Source: an uncultured Mucilaginibacter sp.
Lineage (GTDB): Bacteria; Bacteroidota; Bacteroidia; Sphingobacteriales; Sphingobacteriaceae
NCBI RefSeq assembly: GCF_946479965.1
Contig: NZ_CAMLHX010000002.1
Span: 1-64,000, forward strand
Direction of reading: 5' to 3'
DNA: 64,000 nt
Positions 1-7,723 of the stretch are shown here, piece by piece (position 1 is the first letter of the stretch; each line of letters begins with the position of its first letter). The position numbers were made by a program, and so were the translations under genes. The notes beneath the pieces were generated by a model. The model did not search any database. It was not told the DNA's origin and saw only the letters and a list, made by a program, of their open reading frames with translations.

Positions 1-46
1 AGATCCGGAATAGTGACTGGAGTTCAGACGTGTGCTCTTCCGATCT
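1..46 (+). other. Illumina P7 adapter contamination
   Basis: Bases 13-46 match, base for base as I recall it, the 34-nt TruSeq read-2/index adapter ending in GCTCTTCCGATCT. Bases 1-4 (AGAT) are the end of the P7 flow-cell oligo and bases 5-12 (CCGGAATA) sit exactly where an 8-nt i7 index belongs. This is library sequence left at a contig end, not genome. Genomic sequence probably begins at 47. Confidence 0.96.
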
Positions 47-209
47 GGTTTTCCAGTCCGAGTTATTATTTCTGCCGGATTGCGCCACGACAGGCCTTGC
101 ACTTATTGCGAACACAAGGAGCGATAATACAATGATTAGTTTTTTCATTAAAGTAGTTATTTCTGGTTTACGATCTTATGTTATATTTAATCAGGGTTGT
201 TGTTATGCT
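47..209. other. Contig-edge intergenic sequence
   Basis: Between the adapter and the stop codon of the first gene I see no convincing gene. An open frame starting at 30 runs out of the adapter and has no recognisable product. Confidence 0.5.
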
Positions 210-1073
210 TTAGTTGGACGCTTGTCTCCGGATATTTAGCGGATAACCAATGGTTACGATCATGCTGGCCCTGTCGCCCGAATAGCTGGTGAGATTATCT
301 ACACCTAAGCCAATAGATAGAGGATTAGCAAATGGCCTGAAACCCGCCGATACACCCAAGTTTGTGCCATACCATTCGGCGGCCATATTTACGTGCTTTA
401 AAATCTCGTAAGAAACTCCTGCAAATACGGCTGTAGCCTTTTTGCCTTTGCCGTTTTGTACATCAAATGGACTTTTGTGCATAAACCGCCCGGTACCTAT
501 ACCAATGGTATAACTTAGAGCTGATGCACCGGGTGTTTTTGAAGGTGCCCATTGTACAGCGTGGCTAAATGCAAAGTAAAATGTAGATGCGGCGGCGTCT
601 GACTGGATATTGGATGCAAGAAGACCTAACCCGCCCACAGAAATGCTACTGGCTACCGAAAGTTGCCTGCTAACGGTGAAATTAACCGAGAAGTTTTTAA
701 ACTGGTTAACGTTGGCCATATTAACTCCGGCTGCTACATTTACCGCTTTTACCGGGTTGCCGGCGCTAATGCCGGCGAAGGCAATAAAATCTGCCTGTTT
801 TTCACGGTAAAGCTCAGGGTAAGTGCCGCCAATACCACCAAATAGATACGTACCGCTACCGCCGAATCCGGTCGGTGACATAATGCCCGAAGGCGCATCG
901 TTAGGGGAAAGTAGTTGAGTTTTTGGCAGGATGTCTGGTACATTTACCAATGAGTTGAGTTTTTTTTCCATTGCATTTTCAAAGGACGTTTGGGCAGTTG
1001 CATTGGTTGAAAAAACAAAATTTGAAGCTGCGAATGATAGGGCCGCAACACACCTTACAAAATTGTTGTTCAC
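210..1073 (-). CDS. Secreted, probably outer-membrane beta-barrel-like protein of unknown function
   Basis: The 287-residue product starts with an export signal of about 27 residues ending in an Ala-Thr-Ala-Gln site. The mature part is rich in Gly, Ser, Ala and aromatic residues with alternating strands (for example a segment with FSHAVQWAP around residue 160) and ends in a strand-like YPLNIRR segment. This composition suggests a small outer-membrane or secreted beta-structured protein. I do not recognise the family. It stands alone: the next gene on the same strand is more than 450 bases upstream. The gene lies close to the contig end but looks complete, with a stop codon at 210. Confidence 0.6.
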   Translation of the reverse strand: MNNNFVRCVAALSFAASNFVFSTNATAQTSFENAMEKKLNSLVNVPDILPKTQLLSPNDAPSGIMSPTGFGGSGTYLFGGIGGTYPELYREKQADFIAFAGISAGNPVKAVNVAAGVNMANVNQFKNFSVNFTVSRQLSVASSISVGGLGLLASNIQSDAAASTFYFAFSHAVQWAPSKTPGASALSYTIGIGTGRFMHKSPFDVQNGKGKKATAVFAGVSYEILKHVNMAAEWYGTNLGVSAGFRPFANPLSIGLGVDNLTSYSGDRASMIVTIGYPLNIRRQASN

Positions 1074-1535
1074 GTTAGGTTAGGATTTTAGGTTAAGGTA
1101 AGTAGTTACTGTTTGCATAATTGTGAGATTGATTTGATAGTACAAGAGTACGGTCGGCAAACTCGATAGCCAATACAAATCACTTGGTATTTTGAAGGGA
1201 TAAGGCTGAATATTACTCACGAAAGTTGAGTGAACAATTTATTGAAGCACCGTTAACGCCCGGGCGGGCGCCTTTGGTTTTTTAGTGACAATACAAATAC
1301 AGCCATTGAGGTGTTGCAGAAAATATGTGTTTCCTATGCAACAAAACTTTAACTATTTAATTATCAATTAGTTAGATTTTTTATTTAGAACAACTTATTC
1401 GTCAGCAATGCTAGCTGTAAATTATTAGTAAGCGCCTGATTATAAAACGATTGTAAAATTGAAAAATTGACTCTTTTTTGAGATTTTTTGCAACACAAAA
1501 GCAACAGTTTAGCAACACTTTTGCAACACCCGTTT
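1074..1535. other. Intergenic region with GCAACA repeats in 11-bp phase
   Basis: 462 bases without a gene. Close to the 3' end of the membrane-protein gene, GCAACA occurs four times starting at 1490, 1501, 1512 and 1523, exactly 11 bases apart. A further GTTGCA/TGCAAC pair lies near 1313-1350. The GC-rich patch CGCCCGGGCGGGCG near 1258 stands out in otherwise AT-rich sequence. No RNA gene is recognised. Confidence 0.5.
1490..1528 (+). repeat. Four GCAACA units at 11-bp spacing
   Basis: GCAACA begins at 1490, 1501, 1512 and 1523. The unit is an 11-mer with a variable second half (CAAAA, GTTTA, CTTTT, CCCGT), so only the hexamer is kept. Exact helical phasing fits multiple protein contacts on one DNA face. 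A degenerate tandem repeat is the alternative. Confidence 0.55.
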
Positions 1536-1757
1536 TTAGTGACCTGTCGTAAAAAAACTCACACTTTGGGTCCTACTTATCCTGCTTTGCGTTTTCTTTT
1601 TTAGCAGAATACACAGTATCAGCAGCCCCAAACAAACACCGGTTAAGGTCCCGCGTAAAAAATCCGGCACGTCAGCTATACGTTGCAAAACCACTATACA
1701 CGTAACTAAGGGCAAAATGCATATAAGCCATAATAATGCGATGTTTCTCTTTTTCAT
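1536..1757 (-). CDS. Small two-helix membrane protein
   Basis: 73 residues with two hydrophobic stretches (about 7-27 and 34-52) followed by a basic, Ser/Arg-rich tail. No family is recognised. The start overlaps the stop of the upstream membrane protein by 4 bases, so it is co-transcribed with the ECF sigma factor gene and its four-helix partner. The third position in a sigma-factor operon suggests a role in controlling or executing that envelope response, but this is inference from position only. Confidence 0.55.
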   Translation of the reverse strand: MKKRNIALLWLICILPLVTCIVVLQRIADVPDFLRGTLTGVCLGLLILCILLKKKTQSRISRTQSVSFFTTGH

Positions 1758-2338
1758 TGAAGTTGATCGTTTATTTTTTTTAATGATGTTAGCATATCAT
1801 TTAGTTTGGCCGACTGCTTTTTGAAATTGCGTGGTCGTAAATAGAAACAACTAAATATCGTCCAACCTACAGCAATCACATAAAATATGGCTGATAGAGC
1901 TGTACTTTTTTGCACAAACTCATACAAAAACAAAAGCAAACCTATAGAACTAAACAGCAGGCCCATTACCTGCGTATACTTGTAGTAATACAGCTGGTTG
2001 CGGCGGGTTTGTTCTAAAAATTGAATAAACTCCTTGTTGTTGTAATCTTTCAGATCAATAAATCGTTTTATGGACCTGGCATTTGTGTATATCGATATCA
2101 GACATGCAATCAAAGTAAATATCATACCCGCTATAGTAGTTATTGCTAACACCGGCGTGTTGACGAAGAAGGCGAGCATTATAACGATAGCCACCGCTCC
2201 CACTGCTATAGACAATACTTTGTTCCGCAGTTTCTGGTAACGAAATTTCTTAGCCATCTTCACCATGTCTGCCGTTGTGGGCAGTTCATCGGTTTTTGCC
2301 GTTTGCCAAATGGCTTTAAGTTCATTCAAATTGTCCAT
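1754..2338 (-). CDS. Four-helix membrane protein, putative anti-sigma partner
   Basis: 194 residues. A cytosolic N-terminal part of about 40 residues (ELKAIWQTAKTDELP) is followed by four hydrophobic helices at about 42-60, 64-85, 125-145 and 150-168, then a charged tail. The start lies inside the end of the sigma-factor gene (17-base overlap), which implies translational coupling. Membrane proteins with a short N-terminal cytosolic domain in this position are commonly anti-sigma factors in Bacteroidota. I see no ZAS zinc motif or FecR domain, so the anti-sigma role rests on position and topology. Confidence 0.55.
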   Translation of the reverse strand: MDNLNELKAIWQTAKTDELPTTADMVKMAKKFRYQKLRNKVLSIAVGAVAIVIMLAFFVNTPVLAITTIAGMIFTLIACLISIYTNARSIKRFIDLKDYNNKEFIQFLEQTRRNQLYYYKYTQVMGLLFSSIGLLLFLYEFVQKSTALSAIFYVIAVGWTIFSCFYLRPRNFKKQSAKLNDMLTSLKKINDQLQ

Positions 2339-2801
2339 GCGCTCTGAATTTAATAGCTAATTTTTCTTTAATACGATGTATCCTTACGCGAACGGTTCCG
2401 GGATTTAGACCGACAATGTCCGCTATCTCGCCTTGCGGCAGATCTTCAAGCAGCAGGGAAATTATAATACGTTCCGTCTCCTCCAGATCGGCAATTGCGC
2501 GGTACAGAAACCGCAATTTTTCTTCAGGACTTTCGTCGGGCAGGTCCGGCAGATGCATAGGCAGCTCGGTTTTAACCATACGCTTGCCTATCTCTATTGC
2601 CCGAAGGCAATTATTTGTGGCTATTCGGTAGATCCACGTACTGATCTTTGATTCGTGCCTGAACGAGCCAAGGTTTTTCCAAACCGATATAAAAGTTTCC
2701 TGCGTTAGGTCCCTGGCCTGTTCCCTATCGTTCACATAGCCCATGCATACCCTGAAAATCTGGGGAGAATAAAGTGTATAAATGGTTTCAAAATCCTGCA
2801 T
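2322..2801 (-). CDS. ECF-type RNA polymerase sigma factor
   Basis: The 159-residue product has sigma region 2 (ARDLTQETFISVWKNLGSF, about 31-50, followed by the STWIYRIATN segment) and sigma region 4 with a helix-turn-helix near the C-terminus (LPQGEIADIVGLNPGTVRVR). A linker of about 40 residues lies between them and there is no region 1 or 3, as in sigma70-family ECF factors. Its stop overlaps the four-helix membrane protein that probably restrains it. A promoter box (TACATTTG on the minus strand, 2810-2817) ends 8 bases before the ATG, so the transcript is probably nearly leaderless. Confidence 0.9.
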   Translation of the reverse strand: MQDFETIYTLYSPQIFRVCMGYVNDREQARDLTQETFISVWKNLGSFRHESKISTWIYRIATNNCLRAIEIGKRMVKTELPMHLPDLPDESPEEKLRFLYRAIADLEETERIIISLLLEDLPQGEIADIVGLNPGTVRVRIHRIKEKLAIKFRAHGQFE

Positions 2802-2809
2802 AAGCTGGT

Positions 2810-2817
2810 CAAATGTA
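2810..2817 (-). promoter_or_regulatory. Bacteroidota -7 box of the ECF sigma gene
   Basis: Reading on the minus strand this is TACATTTG, a full match to TAnnTTTG. Only 8 bases separate it from the ATG at 2801, which puts the expected transcription start at or next to the start codon. Confidence 0.6.
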
Positions 2818-2931
2818 CTTAATGCGGGGTTGGATACAGCTTGCCTTAAAATGTTACGCTATTATTTATCGGATGACCATTTAGGTTTTGGGGAGCGGTG
2901 CTGCTCGGGATTTGATATTGCTTCAAATTTT

Positions 2932-3082
2932 CACCAAACGTTCCTATGGAACGTGAGTTATCTGCTGTCATTCTCCTACCAACGAAACATCCCTACGGGA
3001 TTATCTAGATCTTCGTTCCAGAGGAACGACTGGTTGGTAGAAAATAAATAGCGTTTCTACGTTCCGTAGGAACGTTTGGTGC
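2932..3082. repeat. Nested palindromic REP-like repeat
   Basis: Outer arms ACCAAACGTTCCTATGGAAC (from 2933) and its near-perfect inverse (to 3080) enclose an inner pair CTACCAAC / GTTGGTAG. Three short palindromes of the type CGTTCCnnnGGAACG lie within it. The block fills most of the gap between the sigma gene and the esterase gene. It resembles dispersed intergenic palindromes I associate with Bacteroidota genomes. Whether it is dispersed here cannot be seen from one window. Confidence 0.7.
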
Positions 3083-3121
3083 CCGCTATCTAATGATGAA
3101 TGACGCTGTGGGTCTTTGGGT

Positions 3122-3889
3122 TTATTTCTTCTTTTGCAACATCAACATTTTAGCTGCGTACCTTTTACCCAGCTCATCTGCCGATGGACTGTCAAAGTGC
3201 AGGTTATCGCCACGATGTACCAGATTTTCAGTAGTGGCAACAGCTGTAAACGGTACTACAGACGGCAACTTGTTTATCTCGTCATTAATATTACCGAATG
3301 GGGCATAGCGGCCCAATTCTCCCGCTACAAAGGGTAGGTTATCGTTACCCGTTAGTTTGCGGAAACGACCTATCAATTCTTTTAATTGCTCTAAATAAGC
3401 CTTTACCTGCTCGGGCCGGTTACTGTTGGATTCGCCCTGGTGCCAGATAATTCCTTTTATTACGCCTGATTGCATGGCCAGTTTTATACGGGCAACAGCA
3501 TCATCATAAGGGTGAGTTCCGGTGGCGGCATCCAGCGCGCCGGGCAGCCAACTTTCTATAGGCGACCCGCCCACTGCTGTAGGTATCAGCCCTATTTTAA
3601 CCTTGGGGTTGGATTTCAACATCTCCAAACCAAACGCCATACCCGGTCCAACCGCAGCACTGGGCTTATCAAAATGTATAGGGTGTTTGGCCTGCACCCA
3701 TTTACCATCTTTGGTAAGCATCAGTACTTTTTCGTTTCCTGCATTTGCATAGGCCTCGGTTATAGGGCCACGGCCTGCCATGTTTGATTGGCCGGCCAAT
3801 ATATACAACTCGAAATTAGGATCGGGCTGCTGAGCATAAGCAGCAATGCCTGCAATAGTACACAGCATAAGCAGTAAATATCTTTTCAT
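3122..3889 (-). CDS. SASA-family carbohydrate (sialate-type) O-acetylesterase
   Basis: The 255-residue secreted protein has a signal peptide of about 19 residues ending in AYAQ. It matches the SASA/CE6-like esterase family (DUF303): the nucleophile block AGQSNMAGRG with Ser35, a second block IWHQGES at about 148-154, and the C-terminal HFDSPSADELG segment that supplies the His of the catalytic set. Family members remove acetyl groups from sugars such as xylan side chains or sialic acid; the exact substrate cannot be told from sequence. It is monocistronic, with the REP-like block downstream, and works in the periplasm or outside the cell. Confidence 0.85.
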   Translation of the reverse strand: MKRYLLLMLCTIAGIAAYAQQPDPNFELYILAGQSNMAGRGPITEAYANAGNEKVLMLTKDGKWVQAKHPIHFDKPSAAVGPGMAFGLEMLKSNPKVKIGLIPTAVGGSPIESWLPGALDAATGTHPYDDAVARIKLAMQSGVIKGIIWHQGESNSNRPEQVKAYLEQLKELIGRFRKLTGNDNLPFVAGELGRYAPFGNINDEINKLPSVVPFTAVATTENLVHRGDNLHFDSPSADELGKRYAAKMLMLQKKK

Positions 3890-4104
3890 TTTAACAGGAA
3901 GTTAGGATTAACTGGTGTTTAAAGATGGATATTCTTGACGTTAAATGCAATCTTTAGATAAACTGAGAATGACAGCGAACTCTTGCAAACATACTCACTT
4001 AACCCTGTCCCCCGCTATTGATACCGCGATCCTGTTATAAGAATGGAAGTATAGCTAACAAAAAAAATAGCCGATTGGATTACGATGAACTATGGGTGTT
4101 GATA

Positions 4105-5976
4105 TCAACTATTACTTGGTCTGAATATACTTTTTCCGCGACTCAGCACTTTTAGCTTTTGCCTTTTTAACGAGATATGAATAGTTGATTGTTCGTTTTC
4201 TTCGCGCTGATCTTTATAAGCCTGTATAACGTCGCTCTCGCTTAGCAGGCCTACTATCCTTTCGTCGGCAAGTACAGGTATCGCCCTTAAATCTTCAGCC
4301 GACATGATCTCTACCGCTTTTCGTAACCGCTCATTAGCCTTTACATACAAATTAATATGCTGCACCAAATCTTCCAGCAATGATTCAGGATTGTTTTGAT
4401 GATCGTTTATATCTTGTAGGCTAACAATACCCATGTAATTACCTTTTCTATCCGCTACAAGATAATAATCTTCGGTGTTGATCGCTTCCGATCTGATCGT
4501 GGCCCTGATGTCCGCAATTTTACTTTCGGGATTAAGGATGTTTCCGGCCCTGTTGTGAACCTGCGCTACGGACAGCTTATTCAACAGATCTGGTTCGTAT
4601 GAGTCAGGCGTTAAAACACCACGCCTTGCTATCTTTTCGGTCATGATGGTATTTTCCATCAGAAAAAAAGAAACAATATAAGCAGCTGTACATCCGCCCA
4701 ACAGTGGCAGCAATGCGTGGAACTGTCCTGTAGATTCAAGTGCAAAAGCGATACTGGTAAGATAAGCTCTGGACGCACCTGCGAACATAGCAGACATGCC
4801 AATAAGCGCCGCCAGCGGCAGGTTTATACCACTATGGGGGAACCACATTAAAATAACTGACCCTAACAGCGCTCCTGCGGCACCGCCGATAGTTAGCAAC
4901 GGTGCCAGGGTTCCGCCTGAAGTACCGCTTCCCAGAGCTATTGCCCATGAAAGAAACTTAAACAGAAATAACCGCAGTACGATTAGTATGGCCATTGAGC
5001 CTGATAAAACATTAACAATATTATCATAGCCCACACCTAAGGTATGCGGTGCAAAATAGCCTATCAGCCCCACAGCTAAACCACCCATAGCTGGCCACCA
5101 TTTCCAGTGGATGGGAAGATGATCAAAACCATCCTCAATAAGATAGACTATTTTGGTAACTCCCATTGAAAGAAACCCGACCATTAAACCTATCGCACTG
5201 TAAATAGCCAACGCACCGTTTGATGGCAGTTCGATATTAGGCATGGGGAATACAGGGCCCGATTCAAATAAAACATGGTGGCCGGCCGCTCCGGTAATAC
5301 AGGCCAGGGCTACCGGCAATATTGACCTTGGTGAAAATTCAAAAAGCAAGAGCTCGATAGCTAGAAATATAGCGGCGATAGGCGTACCGAATATGGCTGA
5401 CATCCCGGCGGTAGCACCCGCTGCCAAAATTATCTTTCTTTCGTTCGGAGTGATCCTCATCAGCTGGCCCAACGTAGAGCCCAACGCCCCGCCGGTTGCT
5501 ATTATGGGCCCTTCCGCCCCAAATGGGCCACCTGTACCAATGGCTATGGCTGATGATAACGGCTTCAGAAAAGTGATAGAGGGTTTGATCTTACTTTGAT
5601 TGGTTAAAATTTGCTCCATCGCTTCCGGTATCCCGTGCCCGCGAATAGCTTTAGAACCATATAGCGCCATAAAACCAACCAATAGGCCACCTACGGCCGG
5701 TATAATTATCACCCACCAGCCTAAATGGTTTTCAGCGGGGCTGCGGTATTCGGTCATTAATCTTCCAAAAAAAGCCAAACCGGTTACAATATTGATCAGG
5801 GTGATCAAAACTTTAGCAACGAGACTGATAGCCACGGCAACAATTACAGATAATACGCATATCTTTAAAAGCCGTTGCTTTGCCAACAGGGTGCCATTAT
5901 CCGATGACAAACCGTTTTGCATACCTGCTAACAAAGGTGATATTGGAATTCCGGTGTGGTCGTTAATTTTTTCCAT
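4105..5976 (-). CDS. ClC-family chloride channel or H+/Cl- antiporter with C-terminal CBS pair
   Basis: 623 residues from the ATG at 5976. I prefer this to a GTG 48 bases upstream because a TAnnTTTG box at 6000-6007 would put the transcript start downstream of that GTG. The membrane part carries the ClC selectivity motifs: GTGGPFGAEGP, whose Glu is the gating residue, and GSGTSGG further on, with about ten hydrophobic helices. The last 150 residues hold two CBS motifs (ILNPESKIADIR and LRAIPVLADERIVGLLSESD), which usually bind adenine nucleotides. It is divergent from a Crp/Fnr regulator. Whether it is a channel or an exchanger cannot be decided from sequence alone. Confidence 0.9.
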   Translation of the reverse strand: MEKINDHTGIPISPLLAGMQNGLSSDNGTLLAKQRLLKICVLSVIVAVAISLVAKVLITLINIVTGLAFFGRLMTEYRSPAENHLGWWVIIIPAVGGLLVGFMALYGSKAIRGHGIPEAMEQILTNQSKIKPSITFLKPLSSAIAIGTGGPFGAEGPIIATGGALGSTLGQLMRITPNERKIILAAGATAGMSAIFGTPIAAIFLAIELLLFEFSPRSILPVALACITGAAGHHVLFESGPVFPMPNIELPSNGALAIYSAIGLMVGFLSMGVTKIVYLIEDGFDHLPIHWKWWPAMGGLAVGLIGYFAPHTLGVGYDNIVNVLSGSMAILIVLRLFLFKFLSWAIALGSGTSGGTLAPLLTIGGAAGALLGSVILMWFPHSGINLPLAALIGMSAMFAGASRAYLTSIAFALESTGQFHALLPLLGGCTAAYIVSFFLMENTIMTEKIARRGVLTPDSYEPDLLNKLSVAQVHNRAGNILNPESKIADIRATIRSEAINTEDYYLVADRKGNYMGIVSLQDINDHQNNPESLLEDLVQHINLYVKANERLRKAVEIMSAEDLRAIPVLADERIVGLLSESDVIQAYKDQREENEQSTIHISLKRQKLKVLSRGKSIFRPSNS

Positions 5977-5999
5977 AAGTTGAAGGAATATTTTTTTTG

Positions 6000-6007
6000 C
6001 AAATTTA
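6000..6007 (-). promoter_or_regulatory. -7 box of the ClC gene
   Basis: Minus-strand TAAATTTG matches TAnnTTTG and lies 23 bases before the preferred ATG at 5976. It supports that start over the upstream GTG at 6024. Confidence 0.5.
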
Positions 6008-6138
6008 CGCCTTTTATAAACCACAATATAATTTAAACAATATAATTATATACTTTTATCACAATATATATCAACTTTACATTACATGTACAATATTAGT
6101 AAATTAACCTCTGATGACATGAATTCAAATTTAGCCGG

Positions 6139-6831
6139 ATGAGCCAGTCAGTTTTATGTGATTTGAAAAGCTGTTTTCTTTGCCGCGCCTGTTTAACCGA
6201 ATGGGTGCCGGTAGTAGCACAGGCTAAGAAAAACATCACCATTAAAAAATCGCAAACATTGTTTAAAGAAGGCGACCCGGTAACGGGAATGTTTTTTGTA
6301 TACAGTGGCAAGTTAAAGGTGCATAAAAGGTGGGATCACGAAAAGGAGATCATACTCAGATTTGCGCAGGGCGGAGACATTGTGGGCCATCTGGGCCTGG
6401 GTGATGAACCTGTTTATCCGGTTTCTGCCACAGCTATTGAGGCTGTTACGGTTTGTTATGTGCCGATGGCTTTCTTTGAGGCGACACTTAATATAAACCA
6501 TGCATTTACCACTAAGCTGATGCGGTTTTTTGCAAACGAATTGCAGGAGTCTGAAAAACGAATGCGCAACTTTGTTCATATGTCGGTTAAAGGAAGGGTG
6601 GCTCAAGCGCTTATCACGCTTAAAAAGCAATTCGGGTTGAATAATGAGGGATACATTAATATTGAAATGAGCCGGCAGGATCTGGCATCGTTTTCTGGTA
6701 CGGTGTATGAAAGTTTGTTCCGCGCCATAAATGAATTGGCGGCAAACAACCTGATCCAATTAACGGGTAAACACATTAAAATAAATAACGATGATGCCCT
6801 TTTACGAATGATAGCATCTGAGAATATTTAA
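6139..6831 (+). CDS. Crp/Fnr-family transcription regulator with N-terminal cysteine cluster
   Basis: 230 residues. An effector domain with a cyclic-nucleotide-binding fold spans about 30-145 (FKEGDPVTGMFFVYSGKLKV). A winged helix follows, with recognition segment MSRQDLASFSGTVYESLFRA at about 176-195. The N-terminus has Cys7, Cys12, Cys15 and Cys18, a spacing reminiscent of the Fe-S ligands of Fnr, so oxygen or redox sensing is plausible. Residues that bind cAMP in Crp are not obvious. It is divergent from the ClC gene and may control it. A terminator follows at once. Confidence 0.85.
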   Translation: MSQSVLCDLKSCFLCRACLTEWVPVVAQAKKNITIKKSQTLFKEGDPVTGMFFVYSGKLKVHKRWDHEKEIILRFAQGGDIVGHLGLGDEPVYPVSATAIEAVTVCYVPMAFFEATLNINHAFTTKLMRFFANELQESEKRMRNFVHMSVKGRVAQALITLKKQFGLNNEGYINIEMSRQDLASFSGTVYESLFRAINELAANNLIQLTGKHIKINNDDALLRMIASENI

Positions 6832-6857
6832 AGAAATAAAATCTAAATTTCCATCAA

Positions 6858-6886
6858 CAAAAAAACCCGGACTTTCATCCGGGTTT
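6858..6886 (+). terminator. Rho-independent terminator after the Crp/Fnr gene
   Basis: AAAACCCGGA / TCCGGGTTTT stem with a short CTTTCA loop, A-rich before and T-rich after, so it can work for both convergent neighbours (the Crp gene on + and the GLPGLI gene on -). Confidence 0.8.
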
Positions 6887-6923
6887 TACATTCATAAGCA
6901 GCGCTTATCAGATACTTATCTGC

Positions 6924-7718
6924 TTACAGCAATCCTAATATTTTCAGGTAGTAATCTACATTTATGCCACTTACCCGGTAAGCATCCATCCCTTTTCTGA
7001 TAGTGGCTAACAACTGCTGTGTGTTGGTAGGTTTTCCTTTCTTAGGAGGTGCTATTGGTTTAGCTGGTTCTGAATCGATTATTTTAGTAGCTGTCCAGGA
7101 TACATTTTCGTGTGGTATATTTAATTGAAGTATCATGCCCGGTAATCCGGTAAACAATTCGGGGCCACCGCTAACTCTTATTTTATCTGTATAAAAAGCT
7201 ACAACATAAATAGAATCAGATACTAAACCATTGGCGCGGATACAATCGTACCCTAATATATCGCGGGTTTCGTCGGTTATTCTCCATTTTATTTTACGGG
7301 TGCTATCGCTTAATAAAAACTGCTCGCCCATAGCATCTTTCTCCATCACAATTTTACTGGCCGACAGGTCTGTGTAAATAGTATTTGATTCTGAGGTGAT
7401 CGGATTTAGCTGAAAACTTTGATAAGGTACAACCGGCAGAATAGGTGTAAGCAGTGTTTTATTACCACTAAAGCTTAAGCTACTGTTAAAAGTGGCAAAT
7501 TGCGCCTGCGCTTTTTTATATTGATCCACCACCTGCTGCATCCTTGCTTTTACATTTGGATCAGCACCAGGGGCCACTACATTGCCCATTACCTGGAACG
7601 TGTTTACCCTTTTTTGATATTCAATGGTGCCGCTGGTTACAAAGCGTACATTCTGCTGGGCAAATAAACAACTGCCGCTAAATATTATGGTGATTATAGT
7701 TATAAGTGTCTTTTTCAT
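6924..7718 (-). CDS. GLPGLI family secreted protein
   Basis: 264 residues from the ATG at 7718. A longer in-frame start at 7766 would overlap the upstream gene and put 16 residues before a clean signal peptide (MKKTLITIITIIFSGSCLFAQ). The family hallmark is present as FTGLPGMILQLNIP, with the typical DYDCIRA-type segment just before it (ILGYDCIRANG). GLPGLI proteins are Bacteroidota-specific, exported and of unknown function. The gene starts 5 bases after the stop of the beta-barrel receptor gene; this receptor-GLPGLI pairing is common in the phylum and implies that they act together at the outer membrane. Confidence 0.88.
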   Translation of the reverse strand: MKKTLITIITIIFSGSCLFAQQNVRFVTSGTIEYQKRVNTFQVMGNVVAPGADPNVKARMQQVVDQYKKAQAQFATFNSSLSFSGNKTLLTPILPVVPYQSFQLNPITSESNTIYTDLSASKIVMEKDAMGEQFLLSDSTRKIKWRITDETRDILGYDCIRANGLVSDSIYVVAFYTDKIRVSGGPELFTGLPGMILQLNIPHENVSWTATKIIDSEPAKPIAPPKKGKPTNTQQLLATIRKGMDAYRVSGINVDYYLKILGLL

Positions 7719-7723
7719 GATGA

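Noticed and set aside
30..239. 69-codon open frame at the contig start
   Set aside because: It begins inside the adapter sequence and has no recognisable product.
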